Assembly (NCBI GenBank): GCA_002427045.1
Contig: DIPO01000033.1
Span: forward strand, 1-24,923
Length of the DNA: 24,923 nucleotides
From: Firmicutes bacterium UBA5486
Lineage (GTDB): Bacteria > Bacillota > UBA4882 > UBA10575
Direction of reading: 5' to 3'
Below are positions 8,831 to 16,689 of the stretch, one piece after another. Both the position numbers and the translations under genes were made by a program. The first letter of the stretch is position 1. Each line of letters starts with the position of its first letter. Under the pieces are notes generated by a model. That model was given only the letters and a program-made list of their open reading frames with translations, was not told where the DNA came from and did not search any database.

Positions 8831-8890
8831 TCGACTCACCTGGCTTTGATTTAAATCACTGCGTGATGTTAAGGTGGCCGGGGTGAGCGA
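8831..8890. other. long imperfect stem-loop with inner hairpin, unknown function
   Basis: Bases 8831-8844 (TCGACTCACCTGGC) pair with 8877-8890 (GCCGGGGTGAGCGA) with two single-base bulges. Inside the loop, ATCAC (8855-8859) and GTGAT (8863-8867) form a second perfect stem around TGC. It lies just upstream of the lepA promoter. It could be an operator region, a terminator remnant or a small structured RNA; no known family is recognised. Confidence 0.45.
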
Positions 8891-8916
8891 ATACTTTTTT
8901 GATAAATCCATTTTTC

Positions 8917-8945
8917 TTGCACCAAGCGGTGTAAAATGCTATAAT
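8917..8945 (+). promoter_or_regulatory. sigma-A type promoter for lepA
   Basis: TTGCAC at 8917-8922, a 17-base spacer and a perfect TATAAT at 8940-8945. The predicted start near 8952 places the leader hairpin immediately at the 5' end of the transcript. Confidence 0.82.
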
Positions 8946-8958
8946 CGTTACAAACAGT

Positions 8959-8990
8959 ACCCGAAGAAAAGCTTCGGGTCACATTTTTTT
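8959..8990 (+). terminator. terminator-like hairpin in the lepA leader (possible attenuator)
   Basis: ACCCGAAG (8959-8966) pairs perfectly with CTTCGGGT (8972-8979) around an AAAAG loop and is followed by CACA and seven T residues (8984-8990). It lies between the lepA promoter and its ribosome binding site, so a fraction of transcripts could stop before lepA. The CACA gap before the T-run makes it a weaker terminator than a textbook one. Confidence 0.55.
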
Positions 8991-9010
8991 AGCAAAGAGG
9001 AGGAAACTAG

Positions 9011-10810
9011 GTGGACCAGAGTCGGATTAGAAATTTTTGTATTATTGCCCATATTGACCATGGTAAATCCACCCTGGCCGACCGGTTGCTAGAGTTTACC
9101 GGAGCTGTTTCACAACGTGAAATGACGGACCAGCTTCTGGATTCTATGGACTTGGAACGGGAACGGGGAATTACCATAAAAGCGCGATCCGTCCGCTTAA
9201 ACTATAAGGCAGAAGATGGTAATGAATATATTTTAAATTTGATTGATACTCCGGGTCATGTTGATTTTACCTATGAAGTCTCCCGGGCTTTAGCTGCCTG
9301 TGAGGGTGCAATCTTAGTGGTGGATGCTGCCCAGGGGATTGAAGCACAGACTATTGCCAATCTTTATCTTGCATTTGAACATGATTTGGAGATTATTCCG
9401 GTCATTAATAAGGTTGATCTGCCAAATGCAGATCCAGATAGGATCCTTAAACAGATCGAAGATATTTTTGGTTTTGATTCCAAAGATGTGATTTTGGCCA
9501 GTGCCAAGACTGGATTAGGAACCTTGGAGATCCTAGAAGCAATTGTGAATAGGATTCCGGCTCCTAAAGGGGAAGTTGACCAGCCCACACAGGCTTTAAT
9601 CTTTGATTCCCAGTATGATCCCTATAAAGGAGTAGTCTCTTATGTCCGTCTTTTCAATGGGGAGATCACGATTGGTGATCAGATTCAAATGATGGCAACT
9701 CAAAAGGAGTTTGAAGTTACGGAACTGGGAATCTTTCGGCCCTCGATGATTCCGGTAGAGCGTTTACGTACCGGAGAGGTGGGTTTTGTAGTTGCCGGGA
9801 TTAAGAATGTCCAGGATACCCAGGTTGGGGATACTATTACACTGGCGAATAATGCAGCAGCAGAACCGCTTCCTGGTTATCAACCGGTTAAACCGATGGT
9901 TTATTGCGGTTTATATCCGGTTGATAATGTGGATTACCAGGATCTCCGTGATGCATTGGAAAGACTGAAATTAAATGATTCTTCTTTAGCTTACGAACCA
10001 GAGACTTCTAATGCCTTAGGTTTTGGTTTCCGTTGTGGTTTTCTTGGACTATTGCATCTCGAGATTATCCAGGAAAGATTGGAACGGGAATATAATCTTA
10101 ATCTGATAGCTACTGCTCCCAGTGTAGTATATCGAGTCTATAAAACTAACGGAAAATTACTAGAGGTTCGGAATCCTTCGGATCTACCAGAAGCAGGTGA
10201 GATTGAAAAAATAGAGGAACCCTTTGTGAAAGCCAGTATCATTTTACCAGATGATTATGTTGGCCCGATTATGGAGCTTTGTCAGGAAAAGCGTGGAGTC
10301 TATAAGACAATGGAATACTTGGCAGCCAATCGTGTAATGATCACTTATGAGCTCCCGCTGGCTGAGATTTTGATGGATTTTTATGATAAATTAAAGTCTA
10401 GGTCCAGAGGCTTTGCTTCTTTGGATTATGAATATCTGGGATATCAACAATCAGACTTAGTCAAATTGGATATACTTTTAAATGAAAGACCAGTTGATGC
10501 CCTATCAGCGATTGTTCATAAAGATAATTCTTATTATCAGGGTAGGCAATTGGCGAAGAAACTGAAAGAGATTATCCCGCGGCAGCTTTTTGAAGTGCCA
10601 ATCCAGGCAGTGGTTAATAATAAAGTGATTGCCCGGGAGACTGTAAAGGCTCTACGTAAGGATGTCTTAGCCAAATGCTACGGTGGAGATATCTCGAGAA
10701 AGAGAAAATTACTGGAGAAACAAAAAGAAGGTAAGAAACGGATGAAACAGCTAGGAACGGTAGAGGTGCCTCAAGAAGCATTTTTAGCGGTACTAAAGAT
10801 CGAAGATTAA
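9011..10810 (+). CDS. lepA: elongation factor 4 (LepA), ribosome-associated GTPase
   Basis: Translational GTPase of the EF4 family that acts on ribosomes (back-translocation or initiation/assembly roles have been proposed). The 599 residues are the usual LepA length. The G1 motif is AHIDHGKST (residues 13-21), followed by the switch segment RERGITIKA, G3 DTPGH (79-83), G4 NKVD (133-136) and a SAKTG G5. The downstream domains include the LepA-specific C-terminal domain, which ends in the usual basic tail (KQKEGKKRMKQLG). The start is a GTG with a strong AGAGGAGG site 8 bases upstream. It appears monocistronic: a minus-strand gene faces it with only 10 bases between stop codons. Its leader holds a terminator-like hairpin, which may regulate it. 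Confidence 0.98.
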   Translation: MDQSRIRNFCIIAHIDHGKSTLADRLLEFTGAVSQREMTDQLLDSMDLERERGITIKARSVRLNYKAEDGNEYILNLIDTPGHVDFTYEVSRALAACEGAILVVDAAQGIEAQTIANLYLAFEHDLEIIPVINKVDLPNADPDRILKQIEDIFGFDSKDVILASAKTGLGTLEILEAIVNRIPAPKGEVDQPTQALIFDSQYDPYKGVVSYVRLFNGEITIGDQIQMMATQKEFEVTELGIFRPSMIPVERLRTGEVGFVVAGIKNVQDTQVGDTITLANNAAAEPLPGYQPVKPMVYCGLYPVDNVDYQDLRDALERLKLNDSSLAYEPETSNALGFGFRCGFLGLLHLEIIQERLEREYNLNLIATAPSVVYRVYKTNGKLLEVRNPSDLPEAGEIEKIEEPFVKASIILPDDYVGPIMELCQEKRGVYKTMEYLAANRVMITYELPLAEILMDFYDKLKSRSRGFASLDYEYLGYQQSDLVKLDILLNERPVDALSAIVHKDNSYYQGRQLAKKLKEIIPRQLFEVPIQAVVNNKVIARETVKALRKDVLAKCYGGDISRKRKLLEKQKEGKKRMKQLGTVEVPQEAFLAVLKIED

Positions 10811-10820
10811 AAGATTCTTA

Positions 10821-11336
10821 TTACTTTTTTTTCTCACCAATAATATAACCGCCTTTAGTACTCCGGGCATCAAAGATTGTGAAGAAAGATTCAGGATCAA
10901 TCCGATTAACAATCGCTTGTAGCCGGGGTATATTCTTCCGGCGTAGGGTTATATTGAGGATCGAACGGGGGCCGGTCCGGCCTTCGCCTTCTATGACTGT
11001 AACCCCAAAATTCTCAGCTCTTAAAGCAGCGATTAATTCGCGGGAATGGTTTTTAGGGATAATCTGAACCAGAACCAATCCTACGGCTAATTTTTCTTCA
11101 AGGAAGCCTCCGACCAATGTCCCGCAGGAATACCCAAGGGCATAGGCCAGAATCTTCAGCGGACTATTTAATTCCTGTACTACCCAGCTAAGGGCAGTAA
11201 TATAAATAATTACTTCAAAAAAACCCAGAAAGGCGGCCAGGCCGCGTTTCCCCTTAGTAAGCATCAGAACACGGATCGTACTAAAACTAACATCAAAGAT
11301 CCGGGCGATAAAGATGAATAACAAGGTGGCATCCAT
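10821..11336 (-). CDS. UPF0316 family membrane protein (DUF5698-DUF2179)
   Basis: A 171-residue protein of unknown function. The first about 85 residues hold roughly three hydrophobic segments (the DUF5698-type part, with SFSTIRVLMLTKGKR near residues 17-31). They are followed by a soluble DUF2179-type domain (GFLEEKLAVGLVLVQII onward) with an alpha/beta pattern as in other UPF0316/YitT-tail proteins, thought to bind small ligands. The ATG has an AAGGAGG ribosome binding site on the minus strand. It converges on lepA with a 10-base gap and no clear bidirectional terminator, so transcripts may overlap. Its function is not known in any homologue that I can name. Confidence 0.85.
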   Translation of the reverse strand: MDATLLFIFIARIFDVSFSTIRVLMLTKGKRGLAAFLGFFEVIIYITALSWVVQELNSPLKILAYALGYSCGTLVGGFLEEKLAVGLVLVQIIPKNHSRELIAALRAENFGVTVIEGEGRTGPRSILNITLRRKNIPRLQAIVNRIDPESFFTIFDARSTKGGYIIGEKKK

Positions 11337-11419
11337 TAGATAAATCCTCCTTAATTGATAAAGGACAAATAAACTGAGCTATTTTAAGGAATTAGATAAT
11401 TTGATTATTAAAAATTTAA

Positions 11420-11524
11420 CCACAATCTACAGATAGCCTAATTTAAGTTAAACACTATATATTGTGGTCACATGAATGCGGTAGGTAATTATGCAATTCC
11501 TCATCTACTAAAATATCATAATTA
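11420..11524. repeat. two short inverted repeats in the UPF0316-hemW intergenic region
   Basis: CCACAAT (11420-11426) is complementary to ATTGTGG (11461-11467), and TAATTATG (11486-11493) is complementary to CATAATTA (11517-11524). They lie between the divergent starts of the UPF0316 gene and hemW. A TATAAT at 11556-11561 may be the hemW -10 box, with no good -35. AT-rich sequence makes chance repeats likely. Confidence 0.35.
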
Positions 11525-11593
11525 TCTATCTTCGGCAATGTAATGAAATTGTAATTATAATATGATTTACCTCCGAATTTTTAAGGGGCTGGA

Positions 11594-12766
11594 GTGAGAA
11601 AGATCAAACAACCATTAGCCCTCTACATTCATATCCCTTTTTGCCGCCGAAAATGCCTTTACTGCGACTTTCTTTCGTATCCCGGGCGCAAGGAGATGTT
11701 TCCAGTATATCTTAAGGCTCTTGAGCTTGAGATGGAGCAGTACTTGAACTCTGGTTTAAAAGTAGCCACGATTTTTATTGGCGGTGGTACGCCAACAGTA
11801 CTACCGGCAGAGGCGGTTACTAGGATTCTAGAGAAAGTACGAGGCTTAGCAGAAGTGCTGCCCGGAGCGGAGATTACGATCGAAGCTAATCCGGGAAGTG
11901 TAACAAAGGAGCAGCTGGCTCTTTTTCTACAAGCCGGGATTAACAGGTTGAGTCTTGGTGCACAATCAGGACAGGATACTTTTTTAAAGGCCTTGGGCCG
12001 GTCCCATACAGTTAAGGAAGTTGAGAAGACAGTAGTAGCGGCAAGAAAGAGCGGCTTTACTAATATTAATCTGGATCTGATTTACGGCCTGCCTGGAGAG
12101 ATGCTCGATGACTGGGCTAGAACTCTAAAGTGGGCGGTGTCCCTTGGCCCCCAACATCTTTCCTGTTATGGCCTGCAGGTAGAGGAAGGTACCCCGCTGG
12201 CCCGGATGGTCAAAGAAGGAAGGCTAACCTTGCCCGATGATGATGAAATTAGTGAGATGTTTCTGCTTAATACAGAGTTTCTGCCGGCAGCAGGTTATCA
12301 CCAGTATGAGATCTCCAATTTTGCCAGGGGCGGGGCTAAGGGAACGGCTATGGGTTACCGGTGCCGGCATAACTTGTTTTACTGGAAGTATCGCGATTAT
12401 TTAGGATTGGGCCCGGATGCCTATTCCTGTTTTTCTGGGAACCGATGGGCCAATCTTCGGGATTTAGATTTATATATTAAGCTATTAAATGAAGGGAAAC
12501 TTCCGGTAGCTGCTAGAGAAAGGATCTCTAAGCAACAGGGGATGGCTGAATTTATTATGCTGGGCCTTAGATTAACTGAAGGGCCTGATCCGGTAATCTT
12601 TAAAGAGCGGTGGGGAAAATCTCTTGAAGCGGTACTGGGTTCCCGAGCCTTACCCTTAATTGATGGCGGATTTTTGCGTCAGGAACAAGGGACCTACCAG
12701 TTAACCCCAGAAGGGATGCTGGTTAGCAATCGGGTTTTAACCGAACTTTTAGCACCCTTATTGTAA
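11594..12766 (+). CDS. hemW: HemW-type radical SAM protein (heme chaperone)
   Basis: Member of the coproporphyrinogen III oxidase-like radical SAM family. HemW is a heme chaperone rather than the HemN enzyme. The 390 residues open with YIHIPFCRRKCLYCDF, giving the [4Fe-4S] CxxxCxxC at C17, C21 and C24. The SAM-binding GGGTPTVLP follows near residue 63, then the family segments LSLGAQSG and DLIYGLPGE, and a HemW C-terminal domain (GLGPDAYSC, MLGLRLTEG). The start is a GTG with AAGGGG upstream. Placement directly before hrcA, between lepA and the heat-shock operon, is the classic Bacillota order and supports hemW over hemN. Confidence 0.93.
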   Translation: MRKIKQPLALYIHIPFCRRKCLYCDFLSYPGRKEMFPVYLKALELEMEQYLNSGLKVATIFIGGGTPTVLPAEAVTRILEKVRGLAEVLPGAEITIEANPGSVTKEQLALFLQAGINRLSLGAQSGQDTFLKALGRSHTVKEVEKTVVAARKSGFTNINLDLIYGLPGEMLDDWARTLKWAVSLGPQHLSCYGLQVEEGTPLARMVKEGRLTLPDDDEISEMFLLNTEFLPAAGYHQYEISNFARGGAKGTAMGYRCRHNLFYWKYRDYLGLGPDAYSCFSGNRWANLRDLDLYIKLLNEGKLPVAARERISKQQGMAEFIMLGLRLTEGPDPVIFKERWGKSLEAVLGSRALPLIDGGFLRQEQGTYQLTPEGMLVSNRVLTELLAPLL

Positions 12767-12816
12767 GATAAAACTAAAAGTTTGCTTACCCTTAACCTCT
12801 TTTACTTACTTACCCC

Positions 12817-12845
12817 TTGACAAAGATCGAGTAGGGTGATATTTT
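12817..12845 (+). promoter_or_regulatory. heat-shock operon promoter
   Basis: A perfect -35 TTGACA at 12817-12822 and, after 17 bases, TATTTT at 12840-12845. The predicted start near 12852 puts the CIRCE operator at the very beginning of the transcript, the normal geometry for HrcA repression. Confidence 0.8.
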
Positions 12846-12857
12846 TTTATTAGGTAA

Positions 12858-12884
12858 TTAGCACTCATCATCTGAGAGTGCTAA
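12858..12884 (+). promoter_or_regulatory. CIRCE operator (HrcA binding site)
   Basis: A perfect CIRCE: TTAGCACTC (12858-12866), a 9-base spacer and GAGTGCTAA (12876-12884). It lies just downstream of the TTGACA promoter and upstream of hrcA, so HrcA is expected to repress its own operon until heat shock. Confidence 0.98.
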
Positions 12885-12946
12885 CAAGTGAAAGCAGCGA
12901 AAGTAGGAAAGGGCATTCAACAGATTATTAACAGAAGGTGATTTAG

Positions 12947-14005
12947 ATGAATGGGAGGGAACTTGATCCTAGAAAAGAGTTAATCCTTAAGGTTGTTACG
13001 GATGATTATATTGAATCTGCCGAACCGGTGGGGTCAAGAACCATTGCCCGTAAGTATAATTTGGGCCTCAGCCCGGCAACAATCCGGAATGAAATGGCTG
13101 ATTTAGAGGAGAATGGGTATTTACAACAACCTCATATTTCTGCTGGCCGGATTCCGTCTCACCAGGGATACAGATATTATGTAGATAGCTTAATGAAACA
13201 GCAGGCTCTGAATAAAAAGGAGTTACAGGTAATCCAGTCATGTATTAATAATCTGACGATGGATCTTGATGAGCTTGATTTGCTACTCCAGCAGACAGTA
13301 AAGGTTCTAGCCCAGATTACTAGATACCCTTCGCTGATGCTTGGCCCAAAACTTCAACCCTCTGTTTTTACGCATGTGCAATTGATCCCATTAAATGAGC
13401 ATAATATTCTGGTTCTGGTAGTCACCAACATGGGGGTAATCGAGAATAAACTAATTACTGTTGATGTACCTGTCAGTCAAATGGATCTGGATCGGATTTC
13501 TTATGTTTTAAACAAAAAATTACGGGGCAAGACTTTTGATAAGTTAAAGACTTCATTCATCTCGGAGCTAAGAGAAGAGATGGAAGTCCATGATAGTCTA
13601 TTTCATAAGGCGATCCATCTACTCCTTAGAACCTTGGAATCGAGGGATAAAGACCGGATTTACCTAGATGGTATTATTAATATTCTGGACCATCCGGAGT
13701 TTAAGGAATTAGAGAAGTTTAAATCATTAATGGAAATGATGGATGAAGAAGAGAGCATCTACAGAATGCTTGAAAAAACTTCCGGCCATCAAGGTTTACA
13801 GATATCCATCGGGGAAGAGATTGAAGAAGAGGCATTTCAGCAATGTAGCGTAGTGACTGCTACTTATGAGATCGGTGGCAAAGTAGTTGGTACAATCGGT
13901 GTCCTTGGCCCAACAAGAATGGATTATGGCCATGTCGTTGCTGTTGTAGATTTTGTCTCCCACTACCTTAGCAAGGTTTTGTCAGATATGAATAAATATA
14001 ATTAA
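12947..14005 (+). CDS. hrcA: heat-inducible transcription repressor HrcA
   Basis: DNA-binding repressor of class I heat-shock genes, acting at the CIRCE element 63 bases upstream of its own start. The 352 residues match the family length. The N-terminal winged helix holds the motifs EPVGSRTIA, LSPATIRNEMADLEE and GYLQQPHISAGRIPSHQGYRYY-like segments (residues 26-81). The C-terminal GAF-like dimerisation domain follows, ending with GTIGVLGPTRMDYGHVVAVV. The ATG has an AAGGTGAT site upstream. It is the first gene of hrcA-grpE-dnaK-dnaJ. HrcA activity in relatives depends on GroEL, whose gene is not in this window. Confidence 0.98.
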   Translation: MNGRELDPRKELILKVVTDDYIESAEPVGSRTIARKYNLGLSPATIRNEMADLEENGYLQQPHISAGRIPSHQGYRYYVDSLMKQQALNKKELQVIQSCINNLTMDLDELDLLLQQTVKVLAQITRYPSLMLGPKLQPSVFTHVQLIPLNEHNILVLVVTNMGVIENKLITVDVPVSQMDLDRISYVLNKKLRGKTFDKLKTSFISELREEMEVHDSLFHKAIHLLLRTLESRDKDRIYLDGIINILDHPEFKELEKFKSLMEMMDEEESIYRMLEKTSGHQGLQISIGEEIEEEAFQQCSVVTATYEIGGKVVGTIGVLGPTRMDYGHVVAVVDFVSHYLSKVLSDMNKYN

Positions 14006-14109
14006 AGAAATAGTAATAGTAATAGTGAAAGATTTTTTAGGCTGAGGCAGGGAAAAAGTCATCACTGCCAAGGCCTTCTCCTTTTAATATACTTGGAGGT
14101 GGTTATAGA

Positions 14110-14724
14110 TTGACGGAAAAAGACAAGGTAAGAGAAGCAGAGAATAAACAAGAGCAGGATTGCTGTGATAAAGCCATAGAAAAGGAGGAGACAGCAGAGG
14201 CCCAGGTTGAAACGGAAGCAGAAAAAGTTGGGGAAGAAACTCAGGATCTGGAAACAAAAATAGCCCAACTTGAGCAGGAAAAAGAGGATTGTATCCAGAA
14301 CAATTTACGGTTACGTGCCGATTTTGAAAACTACCGCCGACGTACCAAAGAAGAGTTGCTTCAAGCAGCGAAAAGAGGCAAGGAAGAATTGGTCTTGCGT
14401 ATCCTTCCGATTCTAGACAATTTTGAACGGGCTTTTGAAAATACTGGGGAGATTGATAAATGGCGTGATGGAATAGGAATGATTTTCCGCCAATTCCAAG
14501 AGATTTTAGCTAGTGAAGGGGTTGCCCCTATTCCTGCAGTGGGTGAAGTTTTTGACCCGCAGGTTCATGAGGCGGTTTTCCGGGAACCATCTGCCAAACC
14601 GGAGAACACAATACTGGAGGAACTGAAAAAAGGATATTTGTTTGGGGATAAAACCCTCAGGCCCAGTATGGTTAAAGTTGCGGCCCATGATCCGGAATTG
14701 ACAACTGAGGAAGAGACAGACTAG
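14110..14724 (+). CDS. grpE: nucleotide exchange factor GrpE
   Basis: Co-chaperone that releases ADP from DnaK. The 204 residues start with a charged, Glu-rich, low-complexity region (1-50, including an unusual DCC pair near residue 18). A long coiled-coil follows (LETKIAQLEQEKEDC to LRADFENYRRRTKEE). The C-terminal beta domain holds the conserved GEVFDPQVHEAVFRE and KGYLFGDKTLRPSMVKVA. The chosen start is a TTG at 14110 with a GGAGGTGG ribosome binding site at the right spacing; no ATG or GTG near it fits as well. It sits between hrcA and dnaK in the expected order, 104 bases after hrcA and 52 before dnaK, with no terminator between. Confidence 0.95.
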   Translation: MTEKDKVREAENKQEQDCCDKAIEKEETAEAQVETEAEKVGEETQDLETKIAQLEQEKEDCIQNNLRLRADFENYRRRTKEELLQAAKRGKEELVLRILPILDNFERAFENTGEIDKWRDGIGMIFRQFQEILASEGVAPIPAVGEVFDPQVHEAVFREPSAKPENTILEELKKGYLFGDKTLRPSMVKVAAHDPELTTEEETD

Positions 14725-14776
14725 ATTAACAACATTCTTATTTTATATTAAGTATATGGTAGGAGGTAACATATAA

Positions 14777-16618
14777 ATGAGCAAAGTAATTGGTATTGAT
14801 TTAGGGACAACAAACTCCTGTGCAGCGGTGATGGAAGGTGGAGAACCGGTTATTATTCCTAGTGCTGAGGGCGGGAGAACAATCCCTTCAGTAGTAGGCT
14901 TTTCCAAAAAAGGCGAGCGCTTAGTCGGCCAGCTGGCTAAGAGGCAATCGGTAGCTAATCCCGATCGAACAGTGGTCTCCATCAAACGGCATATGGGTAC
15001 TGATTATAAGGTTAAAATTGATGAGAAAAATTACACAGCACCAGAGATTTCAGCGATGATTTTAAGAAAATTAAAGACTGATGCTGAGGCTTATTTGGGA
15101 GGAAAAGTGGAAAAAGCGGTAATTACCGTACCAGCCTATTTTACTGATGCTCAAAGGCAAGCCACTAAAGATGCGGGTGCGATTGCCGGATTAGAGGTAC
15201 TCCGTATTATTAATGAACCTACCGCAGCAGCATTAGCTTACGGGCTGGAAAAGAGTGATGCCCATACAGTCTTAGTCTTTGACTTAGGTGGAGGAACATT
15301 TGATGTTTCCATCTTAGAGCTGGGCGAAGGTGTATTTGAAGTGAAGGCGACCAGCGGTAATAACCGTCTCGGTGGCGATGATTTTGATGAACGGGTTATC
15401 AAATGGATGGTAGAGCAATTCCAAGCCGAACAAGGGGTAGATTTAAGTAAAGACCGGATGGCTATGCAAAGGCTGAAAGAAGCGGCAGAAAAAGCGAAGA
15501 TTGAACTTTCCGGAGTTGTTACTACTAACATTAACTTACCTTTTATTACTGCAGTAGATGGCCAGCCCGTACATTTAGATATGGATTTAACCAGAGCCAA
15601 ATTTGAAGAACTAACCGCTGACCTAATTGAAGCAACTGTCGGACCGACTAAACGGGCATTATCTGATGCCGGATTGAACTTGGGAGAGGTTGACAAAGTT
15701 ATCATGGTTGGTGGTTCTACCAGAATCCCTGCGATTCAAGAATTGGTGAAGAAACTGACCGGAAAAGAGCCTTTTAAAGGGGTAAATCCGGATGAAGTAG
15801 TATCAATTGGGGCTGCAATCCAAGCCGGGGTCTTAACCGGTGAAGTAAAAGATATTGTACTTTTGGATGTTACTCCACTTTCACTCGGAATTGAAACTTT
15901 AGGTGGAGTTTTCACCAAAATTATTGAGCGGAATACTACGATTCCGACTTCAAAGAAACAGATATTTTCTACAGCAGCGGATAATCAACCTGCAGTTGAT
16001 ATTCATGTACTCCAAGGAGAACGGGAGTTTGCCGCTGATAATGTCACCCTTGGCCGTTTTCAACTGGATGGGATACCGCCCGCACCGCGTGGAATTCCTC
16101 AGATAGAAGTAGCATTTGATATTGATGCGAATGGGATTGTTCATGTTTCTGCTAAAGACTTAGGTACTGGTAAAGAGCAGAAGGTGACGATTACTTCTTC
16201 TAGCGGATTAAAAGAAGATCAGATCGACAAAATGATGAAAGAAGCAGAGACTCACGCTGAGGAAGATAAAAAACGGAGAGAACAGGTAGAATTGAGGAAT
16301 GAGGCCGATAGCCTGGTTTATACAGTAGATAAGACCTTAAAAGATGTTGGCGATAAAGCGGCAGCAGATCATGTAGAAAAGATTAACAAGGCTAAAGAAG
16401 AGCTTACATCAGCTTTGGCCGGAGAAGATTATGATCTAATCCGCGAAAAGAAAGAGAATCTTGAGAAGGTATTACACGAACTGTCAGCTACGATTTATCA
16501 ACAGACTGCCGGTGCCGGTGCAGGCGGAGAGGCCGGGGGAGCCGACCAAGCTCCACATGCGGAAGGACCGACAGTAGATGCGGAATATGAAGTGAAGGAT
16601 GAAAAAGAAGATAAATAA
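14777..16618 (+). CDS. dnaK: molecular chaperone DnaK (Hsp70)
   Basis: ATP-dependent Hsp70 chaperone that works with GrpE and DnaJ encoded on either side. The 613 residues are typical for a Gram-positive-type DnaK. The phosphate-1 motif GIDLGTTNSCAAV lies at residues 5-17 and the phosphate-2 motif FDLGGGTFDVSI follows near residue 169. Next come the adenosine motif VGGSTRIPA, the linker region DIVLLDVTPLSLG and the substrate-binding domain. The C-terminal lid ends in a Gly/Ala-rich tail (AGAGAGGEAGGA) and the charged VDAEYEVKDEKEDK. The ATG has a TAGGAGG site. It is expressed as the third gene of the CIRCE-controlled operon. Confidence 0.99.
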   Translation: MSKVIGIDLGTTNSCAAVMEGGEPVIIPSAEGGRTIPSVVGFSKKGERLVGQLAKRQSVANPDRTVVSIKRHMGTDYKVKIDEKNYTAPEISAMILRKLKTDAEAYLGGKVEKAVITVPAYFTDAQRQATKDAGAIAGLEVLRIINEPTAAALAYGLEKSDAHTVLVFDLGGGTFDVSILELGEGVFEVKATSGNNRLGGDDFDERVIKWMVEQFQAEQGVDLSKDRMAMQRLKEAAEKAKIELSGVVTTNINLPFITAVDGQPVHLDMDLTRAKFEELTADLIEATVGPTKRALSDAGLNLGEVDKVIMVGGSTRIPAIQELVKKLTGKEPFKGVNPDEVVSIGAAIQAGVLTGEVKDIVLLDVTPLSLGIETLGGVFTKIIERNTTIPTSKKQIFSTAADNQPAVDIHVLQGEREFAADNVTLGRFQLDGIPPAPRGIPQIEVAFDIDANGIVHVSAKDLGTGKEQKVTITSSSGLKEDQIDKMMKEAETHAEEDKKRREQVELRNEADSLVYTVDKTLKDVGDKAAADHVEKINKAKEELTSALAGEDYDLIREKKENLEKVLHELSATIYQQTAGAGAGGEAGGADQAPHAEGPTVDAEYEVKDEKEDK

Positions 16619-16689
16619 GTAGCTGCTTACGCTGGCTACCTACATTAAGTATCGAGTCGTAAATTTATAATGTGGAAGAGTGGTTAACC

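Larger units (their letters stand above)
8664..9010. other. 347-base divergent intergenic region between the SdpI-like gene and lepA
   Basis: No coding gene is seen. From left to right it holds a possible minus-strand -10 box (8724-8729) for the SdpI-like gene, an AT-rich stretch, a long imperfect stem-loop (8831-8890), a consensus plus-strand promoter (8917-8945), a terminator-like leader hairpin (8959-8990), and the lepA ribosome binding site AGAGGAGG (8995-9002). Confidence 0.7.

Noticed and set aside
8874..9092. 72-codon plus-strand frame overlapping the lepA promoter, leader and start
   Set aside because: It covers the promoter and hairpin and runs into lepA in another frame; the product has no recognisable features.
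14006..14030. Short TAATAG tandem repeat after hrcA
   Set aside because: Only three imperfect units in AT-rich spacer; too short to treat as a meaningful repeat.
15238..15705. 155-codon open frame on the minus strand inside dnaK
   Set aside because: Fully antisense to a highly conserved gene, Ser/Pro/Thr-rich composition typical of antisense reading, no ribosome binding site or family resemblance.
16619..16671. TATAAT at 16666-16671 and the small GTAGC/GCTAC hairpin as an internal dnaJ promoter or terminator
   Set aside because: No acceptable -35 at the right distance and no T-run after the 5-bp stem; read-through from dnaK explains dnaJ expression.
16672..16689. Extended GTG start for dnaJ
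   Set aside because: DnaJ proteins begin at MAKRDYYEVLG, and the extension would overlap the likely ribosome binding site for ATG 16690.
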